A stretch of 64,000 nucleotides of DNA from Stictocephala bisonia (Eukaryota > Arthropoda > Insecta > Hemiptera > Membracidae): assembly GCA_035578905.1 (NCBI GenBank), contig JAQJVL010000252.1, positions 813,205 to 877,204 on the forward strand, written 5' to 3'. Position numbers and translations under genes: made by a program. Below the pieces are notes generated by a model. That model did no database searches. It was not told where the DNA came from and saw only the letters and a list, made by a program, of their open reading frames with translations. This document shows, piece after piece, positions 44,153-56,465 of this stretch. Numbering within the stretch: position 1 is the stretch's first letter; every line of letters starts with the position of its first letter.

Positions 44153-47131
44153 TGTCTGGAGCCATGTCTAGTTTCGAAAGTATTATGATATTATTATCAA
44201 AATTACATATTTTAATAACAAAATATTACAATTTCAGATTATGGTGTTTTTGTTATAATATTTATTTATTTATTTTTATCATTGTTGAGATATTAAAAAA
44301 ATAACGATTCTAAATATATATCCTGATTCATTTTAGAATAACAATAAGAAAGGTATTTGACTGGAAAACATTATTCCATCATTTACAAACCCACTGAAGA
44401 TAAAAACTTGTACATGGCAGAACAGTGATGTATAGCAGCTGTTGTTCGATATTCGGTGTTAGATGGCGGTGCGGGGGGATTGAATGCCTATAACTCAGAC
44501 AATAAACGGTGACACATCGATACCAATCCTTCTGTCGGTAGATCACTATTCCAAATGTTCGACTTCGTCACCTCTTAGATCTATAGAAACAAATTTGCTA
44601 TTTGCTATTTATAATTACTACTGAAATAAGGGTTCGTAATATTATTGTTTATCTTAAACTATTTCTACTCTTGTGTTATTACTTTTATGGTCACTTCTCA
44701 TTTATTTTTGAGCTGACAGGCATTGTCCATTTTCTACAATATACAATAAGTATATGTTTTTTTCTGTAATCTTTATTATATTCATATAATATCAATCAGC
44801 AATTATTTAGAATCAGGGTTCATGGAAGTAACTCACGTCAAAGTTAACTTTAAGGGGATATTATTTGATAAGTCACACGAGAGGAGATTAGTGTAAAAAT
44901 GTAGCTTTCAGATAAATAAAAATTACAAGCATTGGGATTAAACGACTCAAATAATTAAACCTTCATGCAACTTTCGTGTATATTTTCCCCTGCTGTATTT
45001 TCCGAAAATGATGAAAAAAGCTTTCCAAACTCTAAATTTCAGGGAAGCAAAAGAAAACTTAAATGTCTTGTAATGTATGATAATATAGTTTGTGAGATAT
45101 ATATTTATAACAGTTCTTAGAATATTTGAAGGAGTTAAGGGAAAGGTCAGGCTCAGGCACTCAGAAACAGATAAAGTAATACCTTTAAAAGGAAAGAGCA
45201 GACTTACCTTGAAATGTTTAAACTTCTCACCTGAACAATTTTGATACGTGAACTAATACTAAGTATATTTGTTTCATAATGTCCAAGTTCGTAATAATTC
45301 ATCTGGAAAACCATAATGTTAAACTCAATTAGATAATGTACAAGTTTGCTACATATTAAAGTCGGTCCCTCACGGAGTAGCCACGTCTCAGTTTGTGTTG
45401 ATTTAGTTTGTACAAACAGAACTGCTCCCAGAGATGTTTGCTCAACAAAAGTTCCTGTTTATTGATGGTCGGTGGTATAAGGATTTATTGTTTTATAGCT
45501 ACGTTTATGGTTATAGTGGTTTGCTTTTGGTCTTAAGTTTGGCATATACTTCCATATATACTTATATCAATAAGGGCTAATAAAAACCAAAAACAATATT
45601 ATCTTAACCTAATTTCAATACTTTCATTAAATGCTTGAAGTGATGACCCATTTCGGCAATACAGTGTATAATTTTATAAAATATGTAAAAATCTCACAAA
45701 CTATCACCCTGAGAATTGATACCATGTTCTTTAGTTTATTTATAAACAAGTAAAAGCATAGGCAATCCCATAATTCAATTTTACTTTTTAGCCTACATAA
45801 TCCCACTCCCAGGTTTAAATATTTCCTTTAACACAAAGACCATGCAACCTATTTCCTTATAGAAATGTTATTCTCAATTTTGTCAATTTTTAATTTAAAT
45901 CTTAGTTGGAGCTACTAAGTGTACTATTCAATTTTTCCCCTATCCAGAATATTACTAATGCATTGTGAAACTGTCTAAAATAAGCGTCGCTTGAATTAAA
46001 AACATTTTATTTTAAAATTTTATTGAGATTACTTTACCTTCAGTTTACCTAGATATTACAGGCTGTTTTCTTTTTTAATGGACCACCAGTGTGATCTTGG
46101 AAACTATAAGCCAGACAAAAAACTGTGAATGGGGAATTTTACCTTGATTTTAGAGACATTTATAAATACATATTTCAAATTTAAGAAAACCTAAACCATT
46201 TTCCAATATTCCCTGTCTTTTATTATTGTTTTATATATAAATAGTGATGTTAAGACTTTTTTATTCTTGGCAGTTTTTTCGATGTTTTGCTTCATAACGT
46301 AGATGTAAGAGCTATGCAATCAATTGATTTATATAATTTATTATTGTAAAATATTGTCATACTATATGATTGAAAACACGTTCAGTTTACTAAATTCATT
46401 GTCTGAAATGGTGTATCTTATAGTTTTCCAAACTCTTAGCAAATGTTTTTCTAACTTCTTTTGATTTTTAATGGATTTCCTCTTGAACTCTGTTGTTTTT
46501 TTGAAATGTATTGCTTTATATCATCAATGTACTATTGTTTTATTCCTTTAATGGTATGTATTTATAAAATAACTCGTTATAATTTGTAACGCGCCACAGT
46601 AACAATAGTGCCACAGTAACGGTTGTGGTGGATTTAATCCAACATGGTATGTGGAAATGAATTCAATAATTCTACAAACATTCTTATTTTTGTAGATCAT
46701 AGGAATTTGAAGATATGAAGGAAGAAATTCTTAGATTAGATGTTTGAAATATTATCAATAATGATCAATGTATGATAAAATACTACTGAATTTAAGTATT
46801 GGCAGTAGATTGTAATATGTCAGTGTGTCAGTACTGTGCGTTAACAGCTGTTCGTAAGCCTTTTCAAGATTTTTAGACGTCAATATTTAGTTAAACCAGT
46901 TATCATAGCAATATATTACATTTTGAGTAAATTGTATAGCTTTGTATCATTATTTCCAATATCTTCCTTTCTATATCGGGGTTTTCCAACTAAGTTTGCT
47001 TACTATTTTGGAATAGATTTAAAGAAAAAAAATTTTAAATTGGATCCATGACTAATTCGCTTTGTTGATATGAGTTCCGTCAAGAACGAAATCAGAAACA
47101 AAAACAACCTGAGTCTTACTAAATGCACATA
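44153..47131. other. AT-rich noncoding DNA
   Basis: No gene, tandem repeat or shared repeat was recognised in nearly 3 kb. A small GC-richer patch with GGCGGTGCGGGGGGATTG lies at 44465-44485. Confidence 0.45.
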
Positions 47132-48062
47132 CGGGATTGGGCAAAAGTCAGGAGTAAATGTAATAATTTTAAATCTATTGAACAAGTTTAATAACACTTT
47201 GTAGTTATGTACTACACCAAACATTTAGACAAATTGTATTCGTTTTTCGCATAGCCAGGGGATATCCCTGTAAGAAGTCTTAACAATTTCAAATGCAAGC
47301 CTACTTCGAGTTATGCCTCATTTTAAAGGTCTTCCTTCGTTTGTACAATACAAAAGTGCAAATATGATGTCTAAAAGATGACCCACTCAATTTTATTTTT
47401 AACAGCCTCTCAAAGATTTAATGTAATGTAACTAACACTTCTTAAGAACAAGGATATGATAGTTACTATCTATTGCTTTCATCTATAATTTTAGTTCACA
47501 GAATATGATAAATTAATTAATTTTCACAAAAAAATATGTATATGTAGCAAATGATTATAGTATTTTTTTAAAACTGTTTAGGGTAGCCTAAAGCTACGGT
47601 CAAAAAGGTTTTTATAATTGTCTTATTTTTATTTTTGTTAAATAATATTGTATAACGCAGTCTCTCATTACGATTGTAAAAATTCAACAACGAGTTCAAC
47701 AACAGGGACTCCAATGAGGGATGAATTTACAAATAAATAGCCGCATAACTAATAAGTATTAGTTATATGATTTAAAAATTTTTGAGAGGGTGTATTTTCC
47801 AACTGAGTCGTTTTTTTGAACTCAGGTTTGCACTTTTCATTTGTACAAATGAAGATTTTTAATATGATGCATAACTCGAGGTAGGCTTAAATTTTAAATT
47901 GTTAAAACATCAATCGTTTGCCATCACCTGGCTATTCCAAAACCGAGTAAAATATGCCTAGATGTTTGGTATAGGGACATGTACATAACTAATAAGTTTC
48001 ATTGACATTATTTCAATAGTTTTAAAATTAAAAAAATTATTCCAGACTATTGCCTAACCCTG
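47132..48062. mobile_element. Foldback element with mariner-like ends (931 bp)
   Basis: The left end CGGGATTGGGCAAAAGTC and the complement of the right end CAGGGTTAGGCAATAGTC match; the left flank is TA and the right flank TG. The arms, about 47132-47372 and 47825-48062, are inverted copies of each other over about 230 bases (for example GTTATGTAC, ACCAAACAT, ATAGCCAGG, ATAACTCGA.GTAGGCTT, CACTTTT..TTGTACAAA), with moderate divergence. The centre is AT-rich and noncoding. It is a separate family from M but has the same CAGGGT start and TA target. Confidence 0.72.
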
Positions 48063-49634
48063 TGTATTCCATTTTGCTTCGTTAATTCGTGATGAAATCG
48101 GTTATCTTTAGTAATCGGTTAACCCAAAATATCTTTGGCTCAAACTTAGAGACCGTTAAGCGAAATGGAATCCGTAAACACTTGATTCGGAGAAAACGCT
48201 TTCCACTTGACAACGCTGTAGACTTAACTACTCTTGCCATCTGTGCGCTTGTGGTGTCTTCAACTAAGCAGTGTGTCTAGAGACACCTGTATCCCACTAA
48301 CTACATTACCTTGGACAGGAATGCAGATAGTAAGTCAATACCATTTACCTATCATAATACTGCATTGTGTGGTAATCTGTCTTTGACTGTTATCTATCAT
48401 ATTTATTCTTTGTAATAGTAATGGTGTTGTATAAATATAATAATGATTTTTGACATTACTTTTAATTTGTATTGAAAAGGATATGTTTTTTAGGTCTATA
48501 TACTATAAATTTATTTATGATGCATGATTAAATTATAAAATAATTTACCCAACAATATAGATGAATAATTTATTCACGGCATGTATTTAAGAAAAATCTA
48601 CATTATAAACTTTATACCACAGTATATAGAAAAATGTGTGCGTGTTTTAAATTTTGCATTTCACATATATTCAAACCATTGACAGTCTTTATCGTGTTTT
48701 TTGTTTATTAAAATTACATAATCAAAAAGAGAATTCCAATCGTGATTGAAAATGCATATTTTAAATGCTTTTATATTGCACGCCCTGTTGATTCTATTTC
48801 ATAAATTAACATTATAAATTGATCCTGATATGAAAAAGTTAGAAGAAATCAAAGTAAGAGACAGACGAGTATTAGGATTAATAGTTTGTAAACCAACATT
48901 GCAACAGGTTCATTAAACAATGATAAATTAATATCTTAAATTTAAAAAAAGTTGCTTGCCGATTTTTTTTTCAAAAGATTAAAAAAGGAAACAAAAATAT
49001 TTATCCATCCTAGGAAAGAAATTTTATTTGTAAAAAGAATTATAAAATACCTTGACTTTTAGATGTTTTTGTCGATTAATTTGAAGATATCAATTTAACT
49101 TTCTAACTTGGGTGCAAGTAAATCTCGTTTAAAATACATTACACCAATAATATGCCTAGCAAATGTACAGACATTTATATATAAACACTATAACTTCATT
49201 ACAAACGGGCAACAGTACCAAAATTATGTTTTTGTTATTAATGGAATTGCAAAATTAACCCCAAGGATAACGCGTAAGAACTGTCTTGTAGATTATCCGT
49301 TGCTAAAATATATTCAGAGTTAATTTTGGTTGATATTAACTTATGGTTGATTTTTAGTAACAAAAATTACTTTCATTATCTACTAGCTTATCGTGTGAAT
49401 CCTGAAAAAAAATAGTTAGTAATTATTATCATGTGAATGAATCTAAAAGAATATAGATAGGTCTTAGTATCATACTACTAAGTAGTAATAAAGTATATAT
49501 TTTTTAAAAACTAATCCATCCAAATAAGTAAAATAGGATTCTTAATTAAATCAGAATATATCATTTTTAATTTTTTCATCAATATATAACTTTCAATTTG
49601 TTTATTAACGAAAGCTCAATAAAGGAAGAAGGTG
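48063..49634. other. AT-rich noncoding DNA
   Basis: The 63-codon frame at 48089-48280 has somewhat mixed codons (FGSNLETVKRNGIRKHLIRR) but no recognised motif and no splice context; it is left uncalled. Nothing else was recognised. Confidence 0.4.
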
Positions 49635-49938
49635 CCAAGGAGACGGTGGCTAACTAAGATATGTCTCACATACCAAGGAGACGGTGGCTAACTAAGATAT
49701 GTCTCACATACCAAGGAGACGGTGGCTAACTAAGATATGTCTTACATACCAAGGAGACGGTGGCTAACTAAGATATGTCTCACATACCAAGGAGACGGTG
49801 GCTAACTAAGATATGTCTCACATACCAAGGAGATGGTGGCTAGCTAAGATATGTCTCACATACCAAGGAGACGGTGGCTAGCTAAGATATGTCTCACATA
49901 CCCAGGAGACGGTGGCTAGCTAAGAAATGTCTCAAATA
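49635..49938. repeat. 38-bp minisatellite, 8 copies
   Basis: CCAAGGAGACGGTGGCTAAC starts at 49635, 49673, 49711, 49749, 49787, 49825 and 49863, and as CCCAGGAGACGG at 49901; the period is 38. The left copies read GGCTAACTAAG and the right three GGCTAGCTAAG, so a variant has spread from one side. GAGAC and GTCTC lie 22 bases apart in each unit and can pair. Confidence 0.96.
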
Positions 49939-50223
49939 TTCTCTACCTTGAAGTGTTACTTGGAAGACTGTACAAACTGGCAAATTGTTATAGGGGTAAC
50001 ACGTGCAATATGAAATCAACTGTGTAATTAATTCATAAAATTGACCAACGTCCATGCTGAACATAGTTTAGTAAGGGTTAGTTTACAAGATAATTCTTAC
50101 GTGTTATACTTGGGGTTACTTTTTAAATGCCGTTAAATAACGAGGTAAATTTAACAAACTGAACAATTGATATAGTAACACATTTAACAAAACTGTAATC
50201 TAAGTTGATTATTATCTCTATAC

Positions 50224-51016
50224 GGGGCAGCTTGGGTCTGACAAACCCGAAGGTTTTTTTTATTTTACGCTTAGTTCAATCCCAATTTCACCAAAAGTTT
50301 CAAATTTTCTAAAGCTTTACGTTTTGATCAACCCAAAACTAAATTAAAACTGTCTCCATTAAAAGAAATATATAACGGTTACAAAAAAAATTTATTCGTG
50401 TCTGTCAGAGCCATGTTGATTATTTTCTGGACGTAACTTTAATAAAAAACTGTGCTATGCAGTTTAAAAGACCGGAAATCGAAGAATGACTTAAAAATGT
50501 GCATTAATTATATGCACATTTTTAATATATGTCGTGATATTTGCTGTAAATGTGAAAATAAATTCTAAAATACTGTTTATCTGAACCTTTAGCGAAAAAT
50601 TTAATTTGAATGGTAAATTTGTGTGTACTAGGATACTATACACAGAATGTTTTTTATAGAATACTATAGGAATTCAATTTTTTTTTTTTTACTAGATACT
50701 ATTTAGAATACTATAGGAAAAGTTTGAATGACAAAAAATGTTTTATTTAGTTAAACAGGTTTCTGAGATTATGTGTACGTCTATTATTTTGTCAAATAAA
50801 AAGCAATAAAATCACGTTTTTAAGCATTTTTTATTACTTACACTAAAAATTTTTTTTTATTTCTAATCATCGTTTTTGTTCCCTCAAGATGCTAAAATGG
50901 TAAATTACATAGAAGAAAATACATTTAGCTAATATATTATATTAAACTGTAATAATAATTAGTTTTAGCAGTTTTTTAGCATTTTTTTGGCCAGGTCTGT
51001 TAGACCCATGTTCCCC
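50224..51016. mobile_element. Short DNA transposon remnant with GGGTCTGACA-type ends (793 bp)
   Basis: The left end GGGGCAGCTTGGGTCTGACA and the complement of the right end GGGGAACATGGGTCTAACAG match at most positions over about 25 bases. A related motif, TGTCTGTCAGAGCCATGTTG, lies inside near 50400. The interior is AT-rich and noncoding. No target duplication was recognised, so the superfamily is left open. Confidence 0.5.
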
Positions 51017-51700
51017 TGATGAGAGAAAAAATATTATGCCCTTTTAAGTGTTTAAACAATCTAATACACCAATTAGTGTTCCTAATTTATAATGTCTATT
51101 CTATGCATTAAAATTGTGTGTAGAGATATTTTTGAACGCATATCTTAACAATTAGAATTCTTATCTTTTATATACCGACTTCAAATCAGAATAATTACTA
51201 GAAATTTGCATAATAGCTAACGTAGAATTTTTATGAACTCTTGGACAACCTTTAATATTTCCTGCCAAATCAGTTTAGTGTCATGAACAAGACAAGTACT
51301 GACTGCTTGTGTTTAAGAAATTAAATTCTAGGGAATATATAACAATAAAGTAACATTGTTTCACATGAAAATTTAAGTAATAACAAATGGTTAGTCGTTG
51401 CGTCCTAGAAGGTAAGATGTTAATGAACACAGGGCCTGCTGCTGGGATAAGTTAGTTATAGAGTTACGTCCTTTCCTTAGGGCGAATATAATAAGGTAAT
51501 GTTTGTAATATAGAAAGTACATGCAATATCTTAATAACCTTGTTGTATACTATACTTATAGTTAAATTTGTAAATGATTTTTTTTAAATAAAAGTTCATG
51601 GTGAAATAAAATTAAAATGCTGTGCTCGGTCCTCTTATTATCAAAATGGCGTCCACTCAATGGTTACCATCGACGTGGACACTCCTATAGAGGTCTAGGG
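51017..51700. other. AT-rich noncoding DNA
   Basis: Nothing recognised. A short dyad, GTGGACACTCC..GGGTGTCCA, lies at 51675-51707. Confidence 0.4.
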
Positions 51701-51985
51701 TGTCCATGTTGAATGGTAGTCAGGGTTCAGATATTGTGTGCGATAGAGAACTGAGTGTCAGGATTGTCAGTTAGCTGAAAATCAGACCAGCACTACGTGG
51801 TTTGGTTCCTCGTAAAGCTTCAGGTCCCTTATTTACTCTGGCTATTGGGCTAATAATAAATAGCTCTTTCTGAAGAATAGTCTAGCTTTATTAGTAACAA
51901 TGACTACACTCGTCCATCTAAACCTGTCACACTCGTTCACCCTTCATAACAGCCCATATTTTGACGATCGACGTCTTACTAATGA
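51701..51985 (+). mobile_element. SINE-like dispersed repeat S, copy 3 (longest)
   Basis: It begins TGTCCATGTTGAATGGTAGT and continues CAGGGTTCAGATATTGTGTG, GATTGTCAGTTAGCTGAAAA, CTACGTGGTTTGGTTCC, GGGCTAATAATAAATAGC, CACTCGTCCATCTAAACC and GACGATCGACGTCTTACTAA. Its order is identical to copies 1, 2 and 4. About 285 bp is probably close to full length. Confidence 0.7.
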
Positions 51986-52237
51986 ACAGTGATGAAACAT
52001 TGGTTCATGTTCATTATAATTTGTTAAAAAACATTGTTTCATGATGAAACATTGGCAATGTTCATGTCATAACATGGGATATACATTTAAAACTATCAAA
52101 TTATTTTTTAAGTTTTATAACACTTTTATTTTTTAGTGTAAATTTTGTATTACCGAAATCGAAATTTACACAAATAGCTGTACAAAAAACGATAAAATCT
52201 TAATTTAAAAGTTGCGCCTACCTCCATGTAGCACACT

Positions 52238-52640
52238 AATGTCAGTTTATAAATTATTTGTACTCGAGTTTGAAGGTTGTTTGCTAAAAAACAAAGAGGT
52301 CTATGAAAAATCCAATCACACTATTGTTTTCCTTATCTAATTGTAAGTAGTCAAATATGCATTTTAAAATTGCATTATAACCTTTGATAACTGTTGTCCA
52401 AGTTATAACGAAAATAGTACCGGAATTTAACTAGTTTTCTCCGATAATCATTTTTCCACTTTTATTACTCAAAACCAGGTACATATATCACATTTATATT
52501 TTAATGTGTAGTTTCCAGGAATAGTTTCTATAAGTTTTATAAATTTTTGAATTTTAACTTTTTGAGAAAAAAGTTCTTATCAATTCCCTCAAAAACTGTT
52601 TTATTGGCTTCTAGACGTCTTAAAATTAATTACTTGGTCT
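52238..52640 (+). mobile_element. Foldback family F, one-armed copy
   Basis: The outer end ATGTCAGTTTATAAATTATTTG is diverged. It is followed by TACTCGAGTTTGAAGGTTGT, CAAAGAGGTCTATGAAAAATC, ACCGGAATTTAACTAGTTTT, TTATTACTCAAAACC and GGCTTCTAGACGTCTTAAAA, matching the left arm of 54660-55585 for about 400 bases. The second arm is absent. Confidence 0.75.
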
Positions 52641-53260
52641 TATTTTAATTTAAAATTACTCTGTAAATACTCTGCAATACATCACCTATCAATACCTAAT
52701 ATTATTACTATGGTGATACTTATCTGTAGACTTAACTGACGTTAAAATTAACAAGATAGTAGTCTTGGTAATTTAAGATATTTTATTTGATTTATATTTA
52801 ATGTAATCGATTAAAGGTCTGTACACGACTGCAGAGATCTAATTACCTTCAAAGTAAACCTCTGGGTGTAGTCATCATCAAAGTCTCATCAGCGACCTGC
52901 CGTTCATCACACTCCTGATGATGCAGTACCCAGATCACGACATGGTCATAACGATGAATAGCAAGTCTGATGTAGCATCGCTATGGTACTGAATTTGAAT
53001 AGGAAACACAAACTAGAATCTGACGAATTCTATTTGATGTATCAAAGTTACTGCAAGTGTTTATTAAGTAATTTGAAAGTAATTATACATTATAATTTTA
53101 AGTCCAACAAGGATTAAAAATGTGAACCAATATTGAGATTATAAATAGTGGAAAAACAGTCACCGAAATGATTAAAAACTGTAATATACTTGCTATATGT
53201 GATAAAAAATATTTTTTTTTCAAGTAGAATTTATTTTTATAAATATAATGTGAGTTAATA
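52641..53260. other. AT-rich noncoding DNA
   Basis: A somewhat GC-richer stretch, with repeated TCATCA and GATGATG motifs, lies at 52855-52935. No gene was recognised. Confidence 0.4.
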
Positions 53261-53723
53261 GTATATTTCATAACAAGAGTGGAAGGTGGGGTTTTGCATG
53301 TTCGAGACCATATGTTTGAAGTGCGAGACTTGTCGAGCACTTCAAATGGTCGAGAACATACAAAACACTTTCACTCGAGTTTCGAACGATAATTTTCACT
53401 ACACTACGGAATAAAAACTCATTTTCACTACACTACTATGAGTTCAGATGTTTTCTTTATGTGTTTACAACCTGCGAAACATCATATTTTCAACAGCTGT
53501 CTATTGTTTACTACCGAAAGTAACATTGTTTACAACCGAAAATTTTCCACAGTCAACAACACCTGTTTTTATTCCGTAGTGTAGTGAAAAGTATCGTTCA
53601 ATACTCGAGTGAAAGTGTTTTGTATGTTCTCGACCATTCTAAGTGCTCGACAAGTCTCGCACTTCAAACATATGGTCTCGAACATGCAAAACCCCACTTT
53701 CCACTCTTGTTATGAAATATACT
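53261..53723. mobile_element. Foldback element with about 150-bp arms
   Basis: GTATATTTCATAACAAGAGT at 53261 is matched at the far end by ACTCTTGTTATGAAATATAC (53704-53723). The arms, about 53261-53410 and 53570-53723, are close inverted copies (GGGGTTTTGCATGTTCGAGA; GTGCGAGACTTGTCGAGCAC; CACTTTCACTCGAGT). Inside each arm a second dyad, CTTGTCGAG with AAGTGCTCGACAAG-type symmetry, gives a complex cruciform. The middle holds TTTACAACC/GGTTGTAAA-type motifs. No frame is present. Confidence 0.85.
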
Positions 53724-53762
53724 ATTTTGGAATGTTAACTGTTTATTAAATTAGAAACATGT

Positions 53763-53923
53763 TTTAAAAACAGGTGTTGTTGACTGTGGAAAATTTTCGG
53801 TTGTAAACAATGTTACTTTCGGTAATAAACAATAGTAACAACCTGTTGAAAATATGATGTTTCTCAGGTTGTAAACACATAACGAAAACAGCTGAATTCA
53901 TAGTAGTGTAGTGAAAAAATATG
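53763..53923 (-). repeat. Inverted partial copy of the foldback centre
   Basis: AACAGGTGTTGTTGACTGTG here is the complement of CACAGTCAACAACACCTGTT near 53554. Similarity continues through GAAAATTTTCGGTTGTAAAC, ATGATGTTTC.CAGGTTGTAAA and TAGTAGTGTAGTGAAAA back to about 53400. The centre of the element is thus present a second time, inverted, about 40 bases beyond its right end. This suggests two overlapping insertions or an aberrant transposition. Confidence 0.8.
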
Positions 53924-54659
53924 TTTGTTAGACTCAAAAGTAAAATAAATATTAATTTTGCCTGAAAGTTGTGTAACCTACATTTGTATGTGTATTCTAA
54001 CTATTTATTAGTATATTTTATTTAAAAATAAATTTAGAATCTGATTATAATGTCCTATTCATTGAACATGTCTAGTTACTTAATTTTACAACTCTGATTC
54101 TTGCAGGGCATGTCTAATCTTAGTATCTTTATAGTTTATTTAGTACATTATGAATTAGTATATTTCCTTATTTTCCTACAGTATATCCATTAATTCATAT
54201 TTTTTGAAAAGTAAGTCACCACAAAAACCAATCATGTGGCCGTTAAAATATTTTCAAAGAAACTAACAACAAAATACTTGAATTTAGCAGCTTAAGTTAA
54301 ATTGAATAAAGTCACATTCTGTCAAACATTTTGAGTTTTTTACATACAATTTATACTTGTACAACAACAAAAAGATTAAATAAGCATTGAAATACAAAAT
54401 AACCCCGGTCACTTATGTTGCATATCAACTTCTTTATTTAATTATGTAATGGCCAATATAAACAATAATTCATTATTTGGAAATCAAATACGAATAAAAA
54501 TAGTATCTAATCCAAAGGTAAAGTTCCATGAAAGGCCTATTACGTTTCACCTGTAAGAAACCTCCCCACCCACCACGCGTGTATGATGATAATGGCTTCA
54601 CCACCCCTCGACATAGTGCTATAATGAGCCATTCACGCGTGCACAAAGCTAATTTGCAA
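53924..54659. other. AT-rich noncoding DNA
   Basis: A small GC-richer patch lies at 54540-54650. The minus-strand 70-codon frame there has no motif and is not called. Confidence 0.4.
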
Positions 54660-55585
54660 ACTGTCCGTGCAGAAATTATTCGCACCCGAGTTTGAACGTT
54701 GTTTTCTAAGGAACTAAAAGACCTGTGAAAAGTCTAATCATAACATGGTTTTTATAATTTAATTTTGCATTATAACATATGAAATTTAATAATTTTTATC
54801 TAATTTGGAACAACAAAAGTACCGGAATTTCCACTGTACATCAAATTTACACCTCTATTTTCAAAATCTTGTAATCTATCGCATTTATATTTTAATACCT
54901 GGCTGATAGGAATGTTTTTTTATAAATTTTATAATTTTAAATTTTCGAGAATAAAGTGTTTATCAATACCCTGAAACATTGCTTTCTTGGCTTCTAAAGG
55001 TTGTAACATTTATTACTTGATCTTGTAATCCTTATAATATGTTTGGTTATTATTCATTAATTTTTTACCCTTAAGTGCATTAATTTTTAATCGATTTTAA
55101 TCAATTAAAATTACCCTTAAATTGATAAATTTAAATTGATTTAAATCAATAAAAAGCACTCCATTTGTTTAAACATGTGATAGTGATGTAAAAAAAGACC
55201 AAGTAATTAATTTTATAAGGTAATTAATTTTATACGACTTCTAGAAGCAAAGACAGCAATGTTTCCGGGAATTGGTAAGAACTGTTTTTTATTGAAAGAA
55301 AATATTTCTTGCACAACGGTATTAAAACATAAATACCATAAATCAACGGTTTTTTTTAGTAATAATGACGTAGACTTTATTTACAGTGAAAAATAGTTAA
55401 AATTCCAGTTCTTCTTTTTTTCCAACTAAGATAAAACTATTAAAACTTCTAAATGTTAAATAACATATTTAATAACGTACAGGAAAACGAGGAAAACAAT
55501 TTTGTGATTAGATTTTTCTTAGGCTTCTTAGTTCATTAGAAAACAACATTTAAACTTGGGTGCACATAATTTCTGTGTCGATAGT
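54660..55585. mobile_element. Foldback family F, full-length copy with both arms (926 bp)
   Basis: The left end CTGTCCGTGCAGAAATTATT and the complement of the right end CTATCGACACAGAAATTATG match, and both continue GCACCCGAGTTTGAACG / GCACCCAAGTTTAAATG. The arms, about 54660-55040 and 55186-55585, are inverted copies throughout (CTAAAAGACC/CTAAGAAGCC, CCGGAATTT, TTGGCTTCTA, TTACTTGATCTTGTAATCC). The middle is AT-rich with GATTTAAATC-type dyads. There is no frame. It defines the family to which the pieces at 11685, 17175, 21430, 41093 and 52238 belong. Confidence 0.88.
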
Positions 55586-55859
55586 ATGTTAAATTGAATT
55601 ACTTTTCTTAAAATGTATCTTAATTTAAAATAAATGTATTTATATATTATTTCAAAATCTCATAAAACTTATGTAAACTATTTTTAAAAGTGTCAGATAC
55701 ATGTTCAACCCAAACTCAGACAAATTTTACATGGGAAATTCTTTTTAGTCTCTAAAAGACCGAATTTCTGGAGGAAATAATGACTTCATATTGTTAATTT
55801 TCATAAGGGTAGGCCACATCAACATGGCAACTGGATTTCCTTAATTTCATGTTTCCCCT
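55586..55859. other. AT-rich noncoding DNA
   Basis: Nothing recognised. Confidence 0.4.
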
Positions 55860-55985
55860 GACTAACCCAATAACATTGTGTCCTTGGTAATGACGCGTTG
55901 GAGAGTCGAGGCGTGGCGAACTGGGAACTGTCCCGTAGCCATGGATACTGATGACGCGGTCTATGTCACGTGACCTGGGTAGTTA
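55860..55985. promoter_or_regulatory. GC-richer patch with a palindromic E-box (GTCACGTGAC)
   Basis: GTCACGTGAC at 55965-55974 is a perfect 10-bp palindrome. It is the extended E-box recognised by MITF/TFEB-like and USF-like basic helix-loop-helix proteins, known as the CLEAR element in lysosomal genes. The preceding 100 bases contain several CpG (GACGCGTTGGAGAGTCGAGG) and stand out from the AT-rich surroundings. Promoter function is inferred from composition and site only; no transcript start or exon was found. Confidence 0.3.
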
Positions 55986-56465
55986 GTTATTCAGTAAAAA
56001 CAAAAGCTAATTTCAGGAAATTATGGTTAAAAATCCTCAAAGTCTTTAGTAATCAACTATACTGCGAAAATAACAAAATTTTAGAAATATGTAGGCCTAT
56101 AGCGTGTGAATTTTAATCGGCACATTAAAATTAAATTTTACCAAATGCTGTTTAGTGTCTTATTTAAAAAAAAGAGTATCAATTAAATGCATATAACACT
56201 AACAATTTTTCCTTATTTTCAAAGTTTAATAATTTTATCCTGTTATTTCTTGCAAGAACACTAATTTCTACATTTATTCCCTTTTACATTTAATGACTAC
56301 TAGGGAACACCCCTAAACGCATCGCGTGCCAACCCCGTCTTCGGCCTCGACACGTATTTGACTTCAAGTATTAGTGGTTAAATTGTATTAAGTGTAATAC
56401 ATATTTATTTCATTCCTTTTTAGAATATTATATACCACCTTTTCCTTTAATTCACTACCACTACT
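55986..56465. other. Noncoding DNA
   Basis: A second short GC-richer patch, CGCATCGCGTGCCAACCCCG, lies at 56318-56340. No gene was recognised. Confidence 0.4.

Noticed and set aside
48089..48280. 63-codon frame ending in a Cys-Val tail as a gene
   Set aside because: Codons are slightly more mixed than background, but no family, conserved motif or splice context could be named.
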